A DNA stretch of 64,000 nt from Casuarius casuarius (GCA_003342895.1 PTFA01000272.1:1139785-1203784); one strand, 5' to 3'. Numbered from the stretch's first letter, positions 39,001 through 54,000 are shown. Numbers and translations are program-made. Notes: generated from the letters alone by a model not told the origin.

Positions 39001-42000
39001 AAAGGAGTTCCTGCTTGCCTTGGGTCTTCTCTTTGCCTTGGTGAAGCCTGCAAATACTTTGCAAAGGGTGCCGGGGCTCACAGACGAGAGCTGTGTGTGT
39101 GTTCATGCACGCGGCCCTTTTCCTCTTTCCCTGCTCTTTGCTGTTAGGCACNTAAGCTCTCGGTTGTGCTAGGTGCTCCCAAATTAACGGAAGGGACTTG
39201 CCATTCTTTACAGAATATTTGGCCCCGTTGAGTGACTTAGGAAAAATCCATCCTACTTGGCCCCTTAACTTGTTTTTGAAAATCTTGCTAGGAGGTGCAG
39301 GGGCACGTAGCATACCTGGGCCGTCCCCTGGCTCTGCTGGGTGTAGTTGGTCGCAACAGATGCCCCTTAACGCTTCCCCTGCTCGTGGGCCGTCTTCTTG
39401 GGTTTCCTTTACTCCAGCAGGTCAGGCCGATAACGGCAGCAGTTCAGAGCCGCTTCGTGAGCTGTGCCGCGGTCTCTGCAGCAGGGGAAGCAGCGGTTTT
39501 GAGAGGACAAGGCAGACAGGTACATAGCGCGCTCAAGTGACTGAGAGTAAATGAACAGATGCAGTAAAAGCAGTGTGTACTTACTAATTGCTTTCATTTC
39601 CGATAAATCTTAAGTGATGTTGATAATAACGGAGTGTTAAAATGCACTTAGGGAAATTGTGCTTTTCAGGTTGCCATGCCCTTTTGCAAATGTAGCATTG
39701 AAGATCCTTGGCCTTTAACATAACATTAGCGATCAGGTTAGAACAGTGCTCAATTTAGCAGAGTGCAGGCGGAGGGAGCACAGCGGTTCCAGCTGCGGGG
39801 CTCCCTCCCTCCCTCCATCCCTCGCTCTCCAGTGCTGCTGAGGACTCGGACCTTTTCTGAAGCTTCTGCGGGGAATGGTTCAAAATGGATCATAAGTGCT
39901 GACTGCAACATTCCCATCAGCTAGCTGATGAATGATTTAAGCAAGTTTTGTGTGCTGCTGCTAAAGTCATTTGGAGCAAAAAACACCTTCAAGATATTTC
40001 TTCAAAATTAGTCATGCTTCTTTGAGGTGCTGGATGGAGGGGGGGCTGAGCAGGCCGATACCCTGGACCTCAGGAGCTGCTCAACCTCAGGCCTTGAGTT
40101 CCTTCTTGTCCCTTCTGAATTCGGAAGGANGCCTGAGTGTGTGCAAATATCCTTGTTCAGAAAAATACATGAGCACACCACCAATCCGGTTAGCAAAATT
40201 GAACATATGCTTTACTGTGGAGTTGCCACCTCCAGTATCTTCTCTCCCTGGTTTCCCCAAAAACTGTTCCTGGAAGAACCGTTAACACGTTTCCAAGCTT
40301 TCTCCGCTGCACTTCTTGATGTTTATTAAATATTTTCTCTGGTAGAAATCCTGACNGAAGTGTGTGGGAGTAGGATTATTCCAGTGGTTTTCCTTCCTGC
40401 TGAATCTGTAATTCATGCCTTTTCATCAGACTTCTCCCATTTTTCTGCTTCCTAGAGGCACCCTGGCAAAGCCCAGGGAAATGCTCATCAGGGATTCAAG
40501 GCCTGCTCTAATGTTACCCCTAGTTGTGTTTCTGGCAGGACATCCTCCCTCACCGTTAGCCAGATGAATACAGAGCATCTCCAAAGATCACCCGGGGTGA
40601 AGGGGTTTTCGGGAACCGATGGAGGGCAGGATTTCAAAAGCCTTCAACTCCAAATTAATTCTGCTGCTGCTGAAGTGGGCAGTTAAAAACAAAGCTGTCT
40701 TGCATCTGAGTGCCCTCAAAAACCCCTCCCCGGCTGCGAGGACGCTGCCTGATCACTAAGCTTGCTCAGAGTTTATNCTATCGGAGGAGAGGTGCCCCCC
40801 GCGAGCACGGCTGAGGCTGCAGGAGCTCTTGCTGCTGCTCCTGGGGAAGCCCAGGGCGAAGAGCTGCGCAGCTGCGATCGCCCTGCCATGCAGCAGGCCT
40901 GCCTGGGCTAATTTAATGGCCTAGCAGAGAGGCGTGCGATCCCATGCCAAGCTGCGACCGCTGCTCAAGAGATTGGGAGTGCTAGGAAGATGCTGGAAAA
41001 GAGCCAGGAGAGGTTGATTTTTTAGGGCTCATCTGCTGCGGCTGCAGTGTTTTCCCTTTATCAAATCAGAAGCCATCGATGACATTTCTCCATAGTTTGC
41101 CTTAGTTACTACTTTGTCAGCTAGATGATGCGTGTTTTAGTGCACTGTGAGGCTGCTCACGTCCGCTGCAGTACAATTATAGTATGTAGGTGCCGAGATT
41201 AGAAGAATACCCTTCGGGCTGTAAGGAACTATTTTTAGTATGAAGCTATATCTGCACTCTGAGGAAGACGCATAAATGAGAGTGACTCTGGCAGTTGGCT
41301 GATGAGAANGATGCTGGTCAGTAGATTTCTTCTGGCACTCTGATCTAATGCTGACGAGCACGGCATTAGACCTTAGATACCACTTGGATGGCTTGGGAAG
41401 GACTGCTGGAAATGAATACATAAAGCTTTTTAGGTCTTCTTCCAAGCTTGCTTCCCTCCAGTTTTTAGCCCTACTGTTCAGTGACACAACAGATGCTTTG
41501 TTGCTTTTCTAGAAGTGCTGCTTATCCCGTGACTGAACTCCTAATGCTGNTTTCCTTGCTGGTGAATTCACCTTATGTCAACTCTGCCGGCGCTGCTCCC
41601 GCACTTTAGGCTTTCCTGCCTCTNGGGCAGCGACACGCAGGGTCCTTAAGAGGACCTCTGGGCCGGGCCTCCTGCTTGCAAGGTGCAGGGAGCAGAGTTG
41701 CCTGCTACTACACTCTTTTGCTTTGAGTCGCAACCTTTTTCTTTCCAAGCCCGCTTGTTGTGTTTTTCCAACAGACAAAAATCTAGGCCTTGAGGATGAG
41801 AAAACTCCAAGGTGAGCAGTGCAATTACACTGGCACATGCTTATGGCAGCTTCACCAACCTTTTTTTTTTTTTTTTTTTTNNNNNNNNNNNNNNNNNNNN
41901 NCCAACCTTTTTTTTTTTTTTTTTTTTTAATATTTCTGGCACATCGGTTGTCCTTGTTGATGAAGAAAAAGGAAAAGATTTAGGTGGATAAATAGAGAAT

Positions 42001-45000
42001 TCCATATTAGCCTAATGTGTGCAAGGAGGAAAGTGAGAGAACACCAGAAAAACATCAAAAAAGAGCTGGATTAAAAAAAAAATGAGGTAGCAACTCAGGC
42101 TGCTGTTACTGAGGACAGTGGAGCAGTCATAGATAATGAGAGTGTGAGGCAAGAACAGTACTAGAAAGACATTATTGGAAAGACATGTTGAAGCAACCTG
42201 GGTGAGTAAGAAAATCAGATTAGAAGAGTGATCAGCACATTCCTTGGCCACAGGATTTTGGTGTCGCATTTGAATTTCTTCTGCTACAAAATAATTGTTG
42301 AAACGTGTGAGTTCTTTGTATGCCATCTTTTCCTTCTCTAATTACTTGGTTGCATTTCAAAAGAATCTGTCCTTTTTTAATAGTGATTTTGATCTTATGT
42401 TCTCTTTGCTCCTGCACCGTCCTTTAAGAGGGGTAACCGGAGCCCTTGGGAATAAACAGCTGGTGAGAGAAAGCCTGGTTTTGTTCTTTAACGCAGGTGG
42501 TCTTTCTGCCTGTTTAACAGAATAGTTAGACATCTTCATGCTTTTATCCTCATGCCGTGCNCAGCTCACCAGCGTGTGGGGCCTTAGCACTGGAGTGGCT
42601 GTAGCCCTGCAGTGGTGGTGCACCACATTGCTCCCAAACTGTGTCTTAGCCGGAAAGTGAAGGGGAAAAACACCCCATTTAAAAGCATCAGCAAGTTTCT
42701 AGGTGTTTGCTCTGTCTTTACTTTCCAACATGACTCTTCCAGGAAAATTAGGACAGACTGGTCACGAGGAAAATTCTTTGAGTGAGTGTGGGGAAGGTTA
42801 TTTTGCTAAATCTTGCTTTGGTTGCCTGGGAAAGGGAGCGATTCTGTGTCTCTTCCGGGTGCCTGGGGGAAGAAACCCCAACATGCTGCCTAGAAAAGGG
42901 GGCTGGGGAACAGGGTCCTCTCCTGCTGCTGGGTTTGTCACCTTTCCTCTCTTCTGGCCTTGCCCCGGTTTGCATGCATAGGGAGGACACCTGCTCACTT
43001 CTTCTCCCCCNGACAATTCCTGGCCCAGCAAAGTGTTGTCAAAATTTCCAGAGAAGCTGTGTTCCTTGACTGGCTCTGCTGAGTATGTCCATAATACACG
43101 TCTGAGCATTTTGTCATTTGTTCGTTCTTCCAAGGGGTGTATTATCAAGCGGTGAATAACTGACAACCTCAATTTAAAGTAACGCAGATTCTCTTGGGGA
43201 ATTACCGTAAGCCTAATTTTTCCTTGTGCCTTTAACGTTTTCTAGTTTATAAATATTAAAGCCATCAGTCAGCACGTACTTTGGGGCTTCTGAGAGCTCG
43301 TGGAGCCAGATTGTGAGCTGCTGTGAATTGTAGCCTGCCAAAATAGATCTCTTATTTTGCCAGTGGGCCACACTGATTTTTCGACAGTGAGGGATCAGGC
43401 AGAGTGGTGCGTGCAGCTCCTTATGCGTGTATTCCGTATGCCAGCAGTTCATTTACTTAATTTTAAACTTTCGTACAAGGTTCTTGAAAATTCTGTCTGA
43501 GAGAAAGGTATTATGAGAGGGAGGAAAGAGTGGGATTAAATTAGCAATTGCTGTGGCAGGATAAAATATCAACTGCCCTGGCTTGATTATGGAGCAAGGG
43601 CTGTTCAGCTGATGGTGGAAATGTCAGAGATCTTTTGGCTACACAACCGCTAGCAACCTGTCTGCTGCCTTTCAGTGTTTGGGGTTTCATGGATTTGAGT
43701 TATGTGGCAGGGCTGGGGGAACGAGTTTCTGTGTGTTACCAGAAGTAAGAGATGAAGAAAGAGTAGCAACTGTTGTTCCCTACCTGATGCATAAAATAGT
43801 TATTGGTCCTTTTTTTGAAATGTCCACTTAACCTCAACTTCTACATGCATAGCTGTGATAGTGTTTTACAAGTTACGTGAATTTTGTACGTCAAGGAAAT
43901 AGTTGCATTTGGTCTCTAAATATCCCCCTGTTCCTTGATGTTCACAGCTGCACTAACAGAGTGCCATGAGTCCCTGCAGAAAGTGTCTGACAGGCTCTTC
44001 CCAGGCCAGGCATCCCCCGGGCCACCCCGTTCCTAGCCAGCCCGGTACCTGTGCAGAGGCCAGGAGTGCTATGCATAACTGTCCTCTTCCTCATTCCCCT
44101 CACCACACCTTGGTCTGTCCGTCCAGGCCTGCTGCTTTCCTTTTCCTCTGAAACTCTCTCTGATTTCCCTCCTCTTCTTCAGACATGCCCCTTTTCACTT
44201 CNCTTCTTCCCAAGACTTTCTCTTCCTTTCTGATCTTTAGGTGAGGGATGTAGCAGCCATCCAGCATTGCCCTTTGAAAGGACTGAGAACCGAGAAGCTT
44301 CAGAAGCTTCTCAGCACCATCACAGCTCTAAGCCCTGATGTCAGCATTGCTCTTCTGGTGGTCGTCGTCCTAGCAGGAGTGTTTGACTTGACGTGAATGC
44401 AAGGGTGGCTGTCTGCTTCTCCAGTCTGGTTTCTGCTTTACGTTTATAATGGGGGGAAAGCTGTACCAAGTAGCAGTGTATTTGCCTGTATCTCAGTAGA
44501 CTGCATGGGGATAATTCATAATGGCCAAAAGGTGGTTATATCACTGATTCAAGGTGATGTATTATGACCAAGGAGGAAATGTGGGTGATAACTGGGTAAG
44601 TTTTATTGCACATTCCTGTTTGTGTGCCTAACAAGCCATCATTTTATTTTCCTTCCTCTTTTACTGATGCAGCTGAAGAATAAATTTATGAAGAAATTGC
44701 CTCGTGATGCAGAGGCCTCCAACGTGCTGGTTGGGGAGGTAGACTTCTTGGAAAGCCCCTTCATTGCCTTCGTCCGGCTGCAGCAGGCAGTTATGTTGGG
44801 TGCTCTGACTGAAGTCCCCGTACCTACGCGGTAAGAAAATTCAGCCCCTAGGCAGGTTATATGAATTGGAAACTGCATTTCCACTGTTTAAACTAATAGT
44901 ACCAGTCTGAAAGAAGAACTTCTCCGTTGGTTTCCATCATGTAATTGCATAGGGGTCATATATTTTGCAGGATAATTGGTTTTAAAGTAACAAAACTCAC

Positions 45001-48000
45001 TTTAGCTGCTTAATCATTTTCAAGTCCCGAATTTGCTTGTAAAATATAAGCTGTAAAATACACAAACACACTTGCTGTAAAATACACAAACACACTTGCA
45101 TAACGATAAAGATTTAACTACTTTTTTTCCTACCCTCTTTCCCCCCCCTCCCTCTCACAAGCCCTGTACCTGACTCAGATTTCCTCTGCATTTTCCTGTG
45201 GTACATCTTTCTCTTCCTAAAAACTCACATTTAACAAAGGATGCAATTCCGACTCTGTTGAGAAAAAATCGGATAATTGGAGAAAAATCTCTTTATTATA
45301 GCCACATGGAATATCTGTAATTCGTAATGGCTCCTAAAAAATGTCATTTGCATATTTTATTTATTGTGACTCATGTTGCAGATTAAACTGTAGTCTCACA
45401 AATGTGAATATACCTTACGTTCTTCAATATTTGCATAACTTTGTACAGTCAATGTATATAACTACCAAATCAACAAAGCTTAGCTGTTACCNGTAATTAT
45501 TCAGTCATACATGGTTTATCAAGTAACATAATAGAGAATAATATCATTATAGATGTCCAGAACATTTGATGTATGTGAGCAACGTTATGCAGCATTTTAT
45601 GTTTGTTACATATATCAGGTGAAAGCTGTAAAAGTAATAGGTATAAAAGGTAATGAAATGCTCTACGAACGGAGCCCAGTGGAGTTTTAATGAGAAGGAT
45701 GGAAGAGGCGGTATGCAGACAGACCTGCCTCCGGTCTGCAGTATTCCCTTTCAGTCCGCGCCAGCCTCCGCAGTGCCTTGTTACTCAGCCCTGCTCTGCG
45801 TCTGCTGTTCCTGCTGCGCACCTGGGCTCACGCACGCTTGTTGGTATCCGCTTACACGGGATTTACNTTGCATTTGTCTTGTAATTATGGAGTTCAAATT
45901 GCACCTTTCGTATCGTTAATGTGCCAATACATATTTCATGTGAACTTTTTAAATGGCTTTTGGTACAGAGTGAAAATCATATAATGCCTAGAAGGTTTGA
46001 GGCTACATCGAGTAAGACCTTGTAAGAAGAGACCTCATATCGCTACATGAACACATAGCTAGGGCAGTACTAATACTGGAATGAATCACCGTGGTTGTAT
46101 GGTATGGAAGTAACATGGTTCTTATAATCTATGCCTTAACTTCATATATATAGCAAAGGAAGGAGATGATGTGGTGTTGCTATTTTGTTTAATTGCCTTG
46201 TTGTGGTGCAGCGGTGTGTGTATCTCTTAGAGGTTTCAGGGTGCCTTACAATAACCTTGCCAACAGCTGTTTGCGCGCATTGGGTTTACTTTTAGGAATG
46301 TGGGGAAATTGAAGTGGCTTATTTGTAGCAAGGGCTATTCTGGATTCCTCTGCATTACTGAGCTCTGTATATTTTCATATTTCAGCTTCTAAGTCTAATC
46401 CCAGTTATTTCTTCTCTCAAATGCATCTCAAAATGCTCTTCAGCAGAGGTAAAATTAGGCATTCTTTGTTTTTGTAGTGGGAGCCAGGAAGTTAGTCCTA
46501 GGATTGCTCAACGTCCTCATTATTCAATNGCATTAATCAAAACAATGTGTCCTTCCATGCCAACATTTTTTTCCAGGAAATAGTATTATCCATCTGCTGT
46601 CCTCCAAACCAAATGTTAGCCCTAATCAGNGTAGTGAGGCTCATTAGATTGTTTTTGTGAGTAATGAAGAGCCATTTGCAATGGCTGCATCCTGTGAAAT
46701 TCAATCAAGGAAATCCCATAAGGGGCCAGGCTAGTTATGATGGAGCGTCTCCTTGTTCAGCCTTTGGTTTCAGCCGTCTCACACAGTGGGCATTTCTGCT
46801 ATAGACAGCCCACAGCCTCTAGAAGATGCTGGCGTTGGAGCCTTCTTTGTTCCTCCTTTTTCTCCCCTCGGGGTTTTTCATTTTATTTTGTTGCTTTATA
46901 AAGTTCCTGGTAAAATTATCAAAACCTTGTCCTCAAAGTTAGGCTATTCAAAACTATGTGGGGTTCCTACAGAACAGCATGAAGCCATCTTGATGATTTG
47001 CTTCTCAAAGCACTAATCCAGCCAGGTTTGCAGAGAGAGAGGGCAGTCATGGCTTTTACTGAGCTAGCTGATAATCAGCATATCAGCTGTAACCATTAGC
47101 TGGACATGTAAGAAACTTGTTGATGTAGAAGCAAATACGACACAAGCCCAGGAGGGGCGAAAGGCTCATGATATCTGTAGTCCCTGCCCTGTTTTTTGTT
47201 TATTCGTGTTGACCTAGAACAGGAGAATGAAAAAGGATTACTGTGTGTGTAAGGTAGATAGTATTCAACACATAGACTTCCAGTTAAATAGGTTACTTAT
47301 TTCTGCTGATTTTTTTTCTCTACACATTCTTTGGTTTGGATTTCTAAATTATATAAGTCACAGAATTGTTGACACTTTGTACGAATAAGATTTCCTGTGT
47401 AGAAATGACTCTTCCCTGGATACATACATTTTCTATNTATTTCTCCCTCCACGCTTCCTTGCTGAGGACATTTTCATTAAAAGTAAATTTTTGCTTAAAA
47501 GGAATCATCAGGGTCTGATAAACTCTCCAGGAAAAGTTGCTGTGTGGGGTGTTTTCATACAGTCCTAGGAATAAGAATTGGGGAACTGAAATTCATATAG
47601 AAAACTTGCAGCCTTTCACTGTGAGNTGTGTCTTCTTGTTACTGATCAGATTCAAAAAGTCTGTAAGGACTTTGTTTTTCTCTTACCAAATNTAGTTCCA
47701 CAGCACTCATTTTTGTAAGCACTTAGTGATTGTATTTGCTTCAGTATGGCAGCCTCTCCTGTGGATAATTCAATAGATATAGCTCCTTATTTTCATAAAA
47801 GACGTGCAATTGTTATGTTCAGGTCTGTTGCATTAATGTAATGTTAATGGGGAAAAAAGTTAAAGAATGAGCAAGGGAAAGATTTTTGGAGGGAAGCTGT
47901 ACAAACTTCCATAGTCTAATATGTGGGGCTGGGAANTTGCCCATGCCTACAAGTCTCCAGTGAAATGCAGTAACTTTCCCAAGGTCACTTAAGAAGCACG

Positions 48001-51000
48001 TGGCAGAAACAGGAATCAGGCTCTGTTCCCTTTCCTCCCAATTTAGGCTTTTAACTACAAGAGCATCTTTTCTTTTTGATATGTGAGGATGAAACATGAG
48101 CATCTTGTTCATTAATCATACCATTGAAATAGTTTTCGGGGCTGTGTCTTGTGGCAGCCCTTCCGCCAGTAGGACTCGCTCTGGGAAATCTGGAGACCTG
48201 GCAACAAATGGCTTTGTCTGCATTTGTGTGTTGGATATGTGAGATTCCTACTGGGGAGCGTGTTGACACATTGCCCAAAAATTGAAGTTAGCACCCATGT
48301 GAAATAGAAGAAGAACCAAACACTTCATCTCCTTTGTTCCTTACGGCAATCACAAGTTGTACCCCTTTCATTAAACAGGTCCAAGCCAGCATTCCTCAGA
48401 TTCTGGTGGAAAAGTAGGTTGTGAACTGGTCCTGTCAGCCCTTGAGTCCATCAACATGCATCTCTATTGGCAAGCTGATAAATAACAACAGAAGGACTGC
48501 TTCCCCCCAAGCCCCTCAGAACTAAAACATTTTCTGCAGGACCTTACTGAGTTTCTTCTGCGTAGCTGCCTTTAACCCTTATGGATTGCTGCTCTTGCTT
48601 TTTCCAGATCTGGGAAGTAGGCCTGGGTGAGCAGGCTGAACTTCAGTCTTGTTTTAGTTGCTGCTCTTCCTCCTTTTTTTATTAGGAACCCTGCCTCTTG
48701 CACTGGCGGCTCTCTTGCAAAGGTGGCATGGTCAGGCTTGCCTTGTCCTGNGGCAGTTCTCACCTCGATCCTGACCCCTTATGGGAACTCTATAAAGAGA
48801 GAGATTATGGATTTCTAACTGAATTTATCAAATGGAAAAAAAATTAGTGCTTCACAGACTTGGAGCTTGCCTGTCTCTGTTGTATACACTCCTCACCCGC
48901 TAAAGGTGCTTTTCATGTGATCTTATGGAGACTTGTAGCCAAATTCTTCTCAAGCAGAGCGCATAAAGCCTTATTGCCTCTGTCAATGAACGGGATTGAA
49001 ATTCTGCCCCTCAGTCTCTGGAGCTGTCTCCTGCCCAGGTCTGGGAGTGTCGTAGTCTTTCCTACTAGGCTGTTGGGCNCATCATCTCTGGTTATGGGGC
49101 TTGCACACAGTATTGCTATGGTGCTTTGCTTGGGCCTTCTCAGCGCGTGGGCTGGCTTTACGATGCAGTGGCTAGTGCACGTTTGTCTGCGTAGAATTGG
49201 AATTTCTCATCTGTGAGGATGAATTTGTTCTCAGTGGTTTTGGTGGCATGGTCCATATGATTAAAATGTGAATCATACATAATTGGTGGTCATCAGCTGC
49301 TTGAGAGGGATAAAATGTGCGAAGTGGCAGGGGAATAGTAATTTAGGTAAAACAATAATAAAATTACTGACTTTTTGAGTCATTACTGGCTTGGAAGCAA
49401 AGGATTTTGAGTGCTTCAAGTGTCCTTGCATACAAAGTTCAAGACTGAGTAGCTTGGGTGAAGCTAGGGCAGCTCTCTCTGGAAGCTGTTACCTAGAGCA
49501 TTCAGAAGAAAAGTTGAACTTTCTTCTGACTTCAAAGGGACTTCAAGCTGAGTGATATGAGGTGAAATCTCAGGTTTTCTGTGTTGAAACGTCCGTAAAA
49601 ACATTAAAGATCAGAAATGAAAATTTGCTGACTCAAAATGTGCTGAGTACAGTAGAGAGGAATTCTGTACTAGCCTTCATCTCAAAGATGAAGATACCGA
49701 AGATACTCCGTCATAAAAAGGGAAATGTCAGAACTAGAAATGAGGGCTTTATTGGGGGGAAGTATTCATAACTAAATCATATTTAATGCATGCAAACATA
49801 ATCCAGTTCAAGTCACTAAAATACATTAATGTTTGTGTGTGTGTGTGTGTATTTATATACATAATGTATGTATTTCTATATATATATTTATGCATATTTT
49901 GTACTTTAAAATGTCTTGTTCTACATGCCAAAGGCAATTCTGAGCTGAATCATTCAGAACAAAGAATTTAGAAAGTATCACAAATAACTGGCTATTTTTA
50001 AGAACATTTTAGTAAGTGCAGGAGTTTCAGGTACTTCTGCATTGCAAGAGAGCTGTTAATTTAATTATTTCAGAACATGGTTATGAAAATGTCTCATTCC
50101 CCTGAAAAGCCAGGAGAATGCTGAGCAGCAACTTCTGAAGTTAGATCCTTTTCTATAATTAAAATACTTTTAAAAGAGCTGTCTGAGGAACAATTTCTCT
50201 TTGACGTTGTTTTATAATAACTTTAGAAAGACAGGGAAAATTCCTGGAGGTGGGAGGAGAGCAAAGGACATGACCTAGGCGTGTATGGGTTAGTCACCTC
50301 CCTATGAACCTTGAATAAAACATTTGAAAGCCTCGTGCAGAACTCGATTAGGAAATCATAATATTAGTAATGCCAAGTCATACATATCTGTGGATCCTGT
50401 CAAACTAACTTGATGGGTTTTTTATAGCACTGTAGATTTTTTTAATAAAAGATAATTGTTCGNATATAATACACTTTATAAGACATTNGACTTAGTACTT
50501 CATGNTATTTTGATTGAGCAGAGTAGATAACTGTGAGGCCAGTCCTTGCATTTCTCTCATTGACAGTGCCCATTTGGGTCTCCTTCCCTTCTTGGTCACT
50601 GGTTCTCACAAAACTTGGAACTTACTACATTTGGTATTTCTGGGTCTTCGTCTCAGTGGGTTGAAGTTGGCCACTGGGCTCAAACACGGACTGAAAGATG
50701 GATAGACCGTGTGAACACATAACTTCCATTTTCTCAGGAAAGTGGGCTAGCAATAGGCTGTTTCATCCATTTGCAGTGACATAGCTGCCACTTCTTGGAT
50801 ATTTCCTCCGAGGAGGGTATTGACAGATCAGAGAAGGTTCAGAGAAGATCTGTAGAAGCAACTGAAGAGAGAAGAAAAGCTTCAATTCACTTAGCCTAAC
50901 TGACAGAGTACATTGATAGCTGAGGATATTTAAAAGAATTTAATTATAGAGGGTTCCTCAATCTAGCTGTATGAGACAATCGAAACTTATGACTGGAAGT

Positions 51001-54000
51001 TGAAGCTAAACCAATTCACGCTGGAAGTAGTGCAAAAGGTTTTAGATGAGAGAACTTACCAAAGGTCATGATGTGGTTATTTGCCATTATTGGCTGAAAA
51101 GTATGGCTTGTACTTGGAAAAAGGCTTAATTCAGGAAACCTGAAAGTTGATTTGAGAAGCTATTAGTGTTTCTGTTTTAAACACAGGCTGACAGAGAGTT
51201 TGCTGAATATTGCCCCAATAATTCCCAGCCTTCGCTAAATCAGGTGAAATGGAAAAGCTGGTCTCCTGCCATGTGGCTTCTTTTGTTGCTGCTTACAAGG
51301 GTGGGTTGATATGTACGTGAGGGAGGCTTTTATCTCAGGGTCGCTAGTGAGAGTCCAGCTCTGGACGGCCTCTTGAAACGACGCTGTCTGCCATGCATGA
51401 GGTCTCCACTGAATCCCCACAGGCCACTGAACGGTGGCCGTTGCAAGAAATCGCCAACAGGCCTAACAGGGCTTTCTTAACAAGCCAAGTGGCGAGGCTA
51501 AGGTTTGAGCATGAAGACTGGNATATTTTCAACTCAAAGCTCTGAACCGGTTCTTCTTCTGGGAGAAATCTGAACAGGAAATTTGTAGGAAGCTTGTGTT
51601 TCTACAGGGCAAGGCTGTAGGTGTTCTGTGGGTAAACAGTTGTTATCTTGGCACCTCTCCACAGCATGAAATCAACTTTAAAGGAAGAGCATTGCTGCAG
51701 TGTGTAATGGTTTTGGCCAGTTCAGCATTGATATCTTGTTTTAGAAACTGGGACTGTCTAAGATAAGACTTAGGTCTTTCCAGAATTAAGTAGTATTTGA
51801 ATGGTGATGTCTTTTTTTTTTTTTTTTCTTTCAATTTTTCATTCCAGCCCAGGAGGATCTAAGTACCTTTGAACATCCAACTGTGAGGCTGTACTTAAAA
51901 CTTTTTGTAATGTAAATCAATTAAAAGGGTGGAAAACCCAACCACCTTTCGCCGGCATTCCCATTATTCTGGCAGAACTGCTAGATTCAATTTTATTTGG
52001 CAAAACCATCCTTTCTCCGTGGATAGCCTTTTCCATTAAGAGATCTTATTAGAGCATTTTGTCATGGGAACTCTGGCTCGTAGGAACTGCTGTACTGGCA
52101 ATGCTTCTAAGTGTAGGCAAGTCTTAATTNGTAGTGCATTAGCACTGACAAAAGCAAGGGCAGGAAAGATAAAAAGCAGTAATTTCCTATCTCCCATGAT
52201 TTCCTATTGTGGTATTTTTGAAACTCTTATTGATGATTTGGGTTAGTTGTAGTCTCACGATCATGCACAGGTAGTCCCCCCCCCTCCAATGGTGCCTACA
52301 AGAGAAATAGGTTTCCCCCTTCAAAATCAGCTTGCCTCCTTAAGAATAAGCTGTGGCTGGGAAGCCGTCACATGGGCTTGCAGGACTCTGGTGTGTCTTG
52401 TACACTCTAAGCAGAAATTCAAAGCGTGCTACTTGGGCTTAATTATTTAAAGCTAAAACCCAATTTAGATTAATGGTTTCCCTTCACACATGGATGCTGA
52501 ACCGTACAGAGATCTCATCCCCAGTGGAACATTATTAATAAGCACACGCAGTGCTATCTGATAGCTCGGGGAAGGAAAAAAGTAGTTTGGGGTGAGAGGT
52601 AGTTTATGGTAAGCCATGTGGAAGTTTAATAGCATCTTTCCTCCCCTCCCCAAATGCATTTATCTCCTAGTGCTCCCGGCTTTGCTTGCTGCAGGCCCAA
52701 ATGCTCCCCTCTGCTGCTGTACGGACCCCGCTCGGGCTGTCCTGCTCGGACGCTAGCTGCCTCTGTGCAGGACTGTGACCCCATCTGCTTGTAGTGCTCT
52801 CAAGGCTACTTTTAAGGCTTTTGAGGAGGAAAACTCCTCAAAAAGTGTTTTGCCCATCAGTGACCAGGCTGGCAGGGTGCAGCCTTACTCCAGCTTAGCT
52901 AGAGTGGTACGTACAGTGTTACTCAGAGAAATAAATACATTAGATAAGANAATTGTACGGGTCCTGTTTTTGGTGTGTCTATGGATGCCAGGCCTGGATA
53001 TTGGTGCTGCTGAACTCCCACTGAATTATGGGGAGGTGCCACCTCTGCAAACCAATGTGTGGTGTAAATGGCACTTCTGCCACTGCTGTTGTTTCAGGTA
53101 AATCTGACCTGGATTGGTTGTGGATTGAAATGTAGAAGCTTCACCTTAGTCCACTGCGTAGCTAATGTGGACCTCTGAGCTTGGACTGAGGTGGTCTAGG
53201 GTACTCTGTGCTGGCTAATCTCTGTGGTGGCCCAGAGCAGCGAGATGTCTTACATTAGTGAGACTGATTAGCCATGGTAGCCTCTGGATCTCTCAGAAGT
53301 GCAACCCCCCCCCCACACACACAGTTTTTTTAAATAGAATTTCTACGTTTATAAGGAGTAAGTGATCCATTTTCCTATCCTAAATGGGATCAATCTGTTT
53401 GTTTTGTCAGATTTCTGTTCATTCTACTGGGACCTAAGGGCAAAGCAAAGTCCTATCATGAGATCGGCCGAGCCATCGCCACTCTGATGTCTGATGAGGT
53501 ACGTGTCTTTACATCCTCTGTGTGAAATGAGTTCTTTTTGCATCCCTAGCTAATAATGATCCCCTTTGCTCCAGCGTGGTCCAGTGGGATGCACATAAAG
53601 CTGAAATATCTAAATGTTGTCTCTTAATTCCATCTGTTTACATAATTATTTCATCTGCCTTCATACTTCTGTGAAAGCATGAATCTAGGAAGTTTTTGTC
53701 CATCAGGCCTGTTTCCCAGCTAGCAATCACTCTTTCAAATAGACTTTGAATTAATGTATGGGCCCTCGTCTGTGGCGTGTCTGGAGTCACATTCCACGAT
53801 CACAGTAACCCACTGCTGCGCTACGCAGGTAATTACTGGAGAAATGGTTACACCCAGGATATATCGTTTTGTGTTGCACTGTATCCCAGAGCACTTCTTA
53901 ATTCATGTAGTGGTTATACATTATCCATGAGTAGCTAGCAATTACTCGCTAATCATACATCTCAATAAGATGACTGCACTTTCCATATTCATTTACAGCT

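Larger units (their letters stand above)
28443..44672 (+). other. SLC4A4: SLC4A4 intron, 16230 nt, phase 0
   Basis: The longest complete intron in the window; GTAAGC donor, ACTGATGCAG acceptor. It contains a CT-rich tract at 31071-31124, a poly-A run at 36880-36897, an old CR1 fragment near 38160-38280, a moderately GC-rich stretch at about 40740-40935 and the gap at 41861-41928. No other gene is visible. Confidence 0.9.
44831..53410 (+). other. SLC4A4: SLC4A4 intron, 8580 nt, phase 2
   Basis: GTAAGA donor, GTTTTGTCAG acceptor. It contains a perfect 24-nt tandem duplication (45050-45097), a MIR-like SINE (about 47960-48065), a TG microsatellite (49834-49850) and an old CR1 copy (50825-51150). 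A C-run followed by CA repeats stands near 53306-53322. No other coding sequence is recognised. Confidence 0.9.

Noticed and set aside
46236..46330. MIR-like stretch around CCTTACAATAACCTTGCC
   Set aside because: Only one short block matches and the expected downstream blocks are absent.
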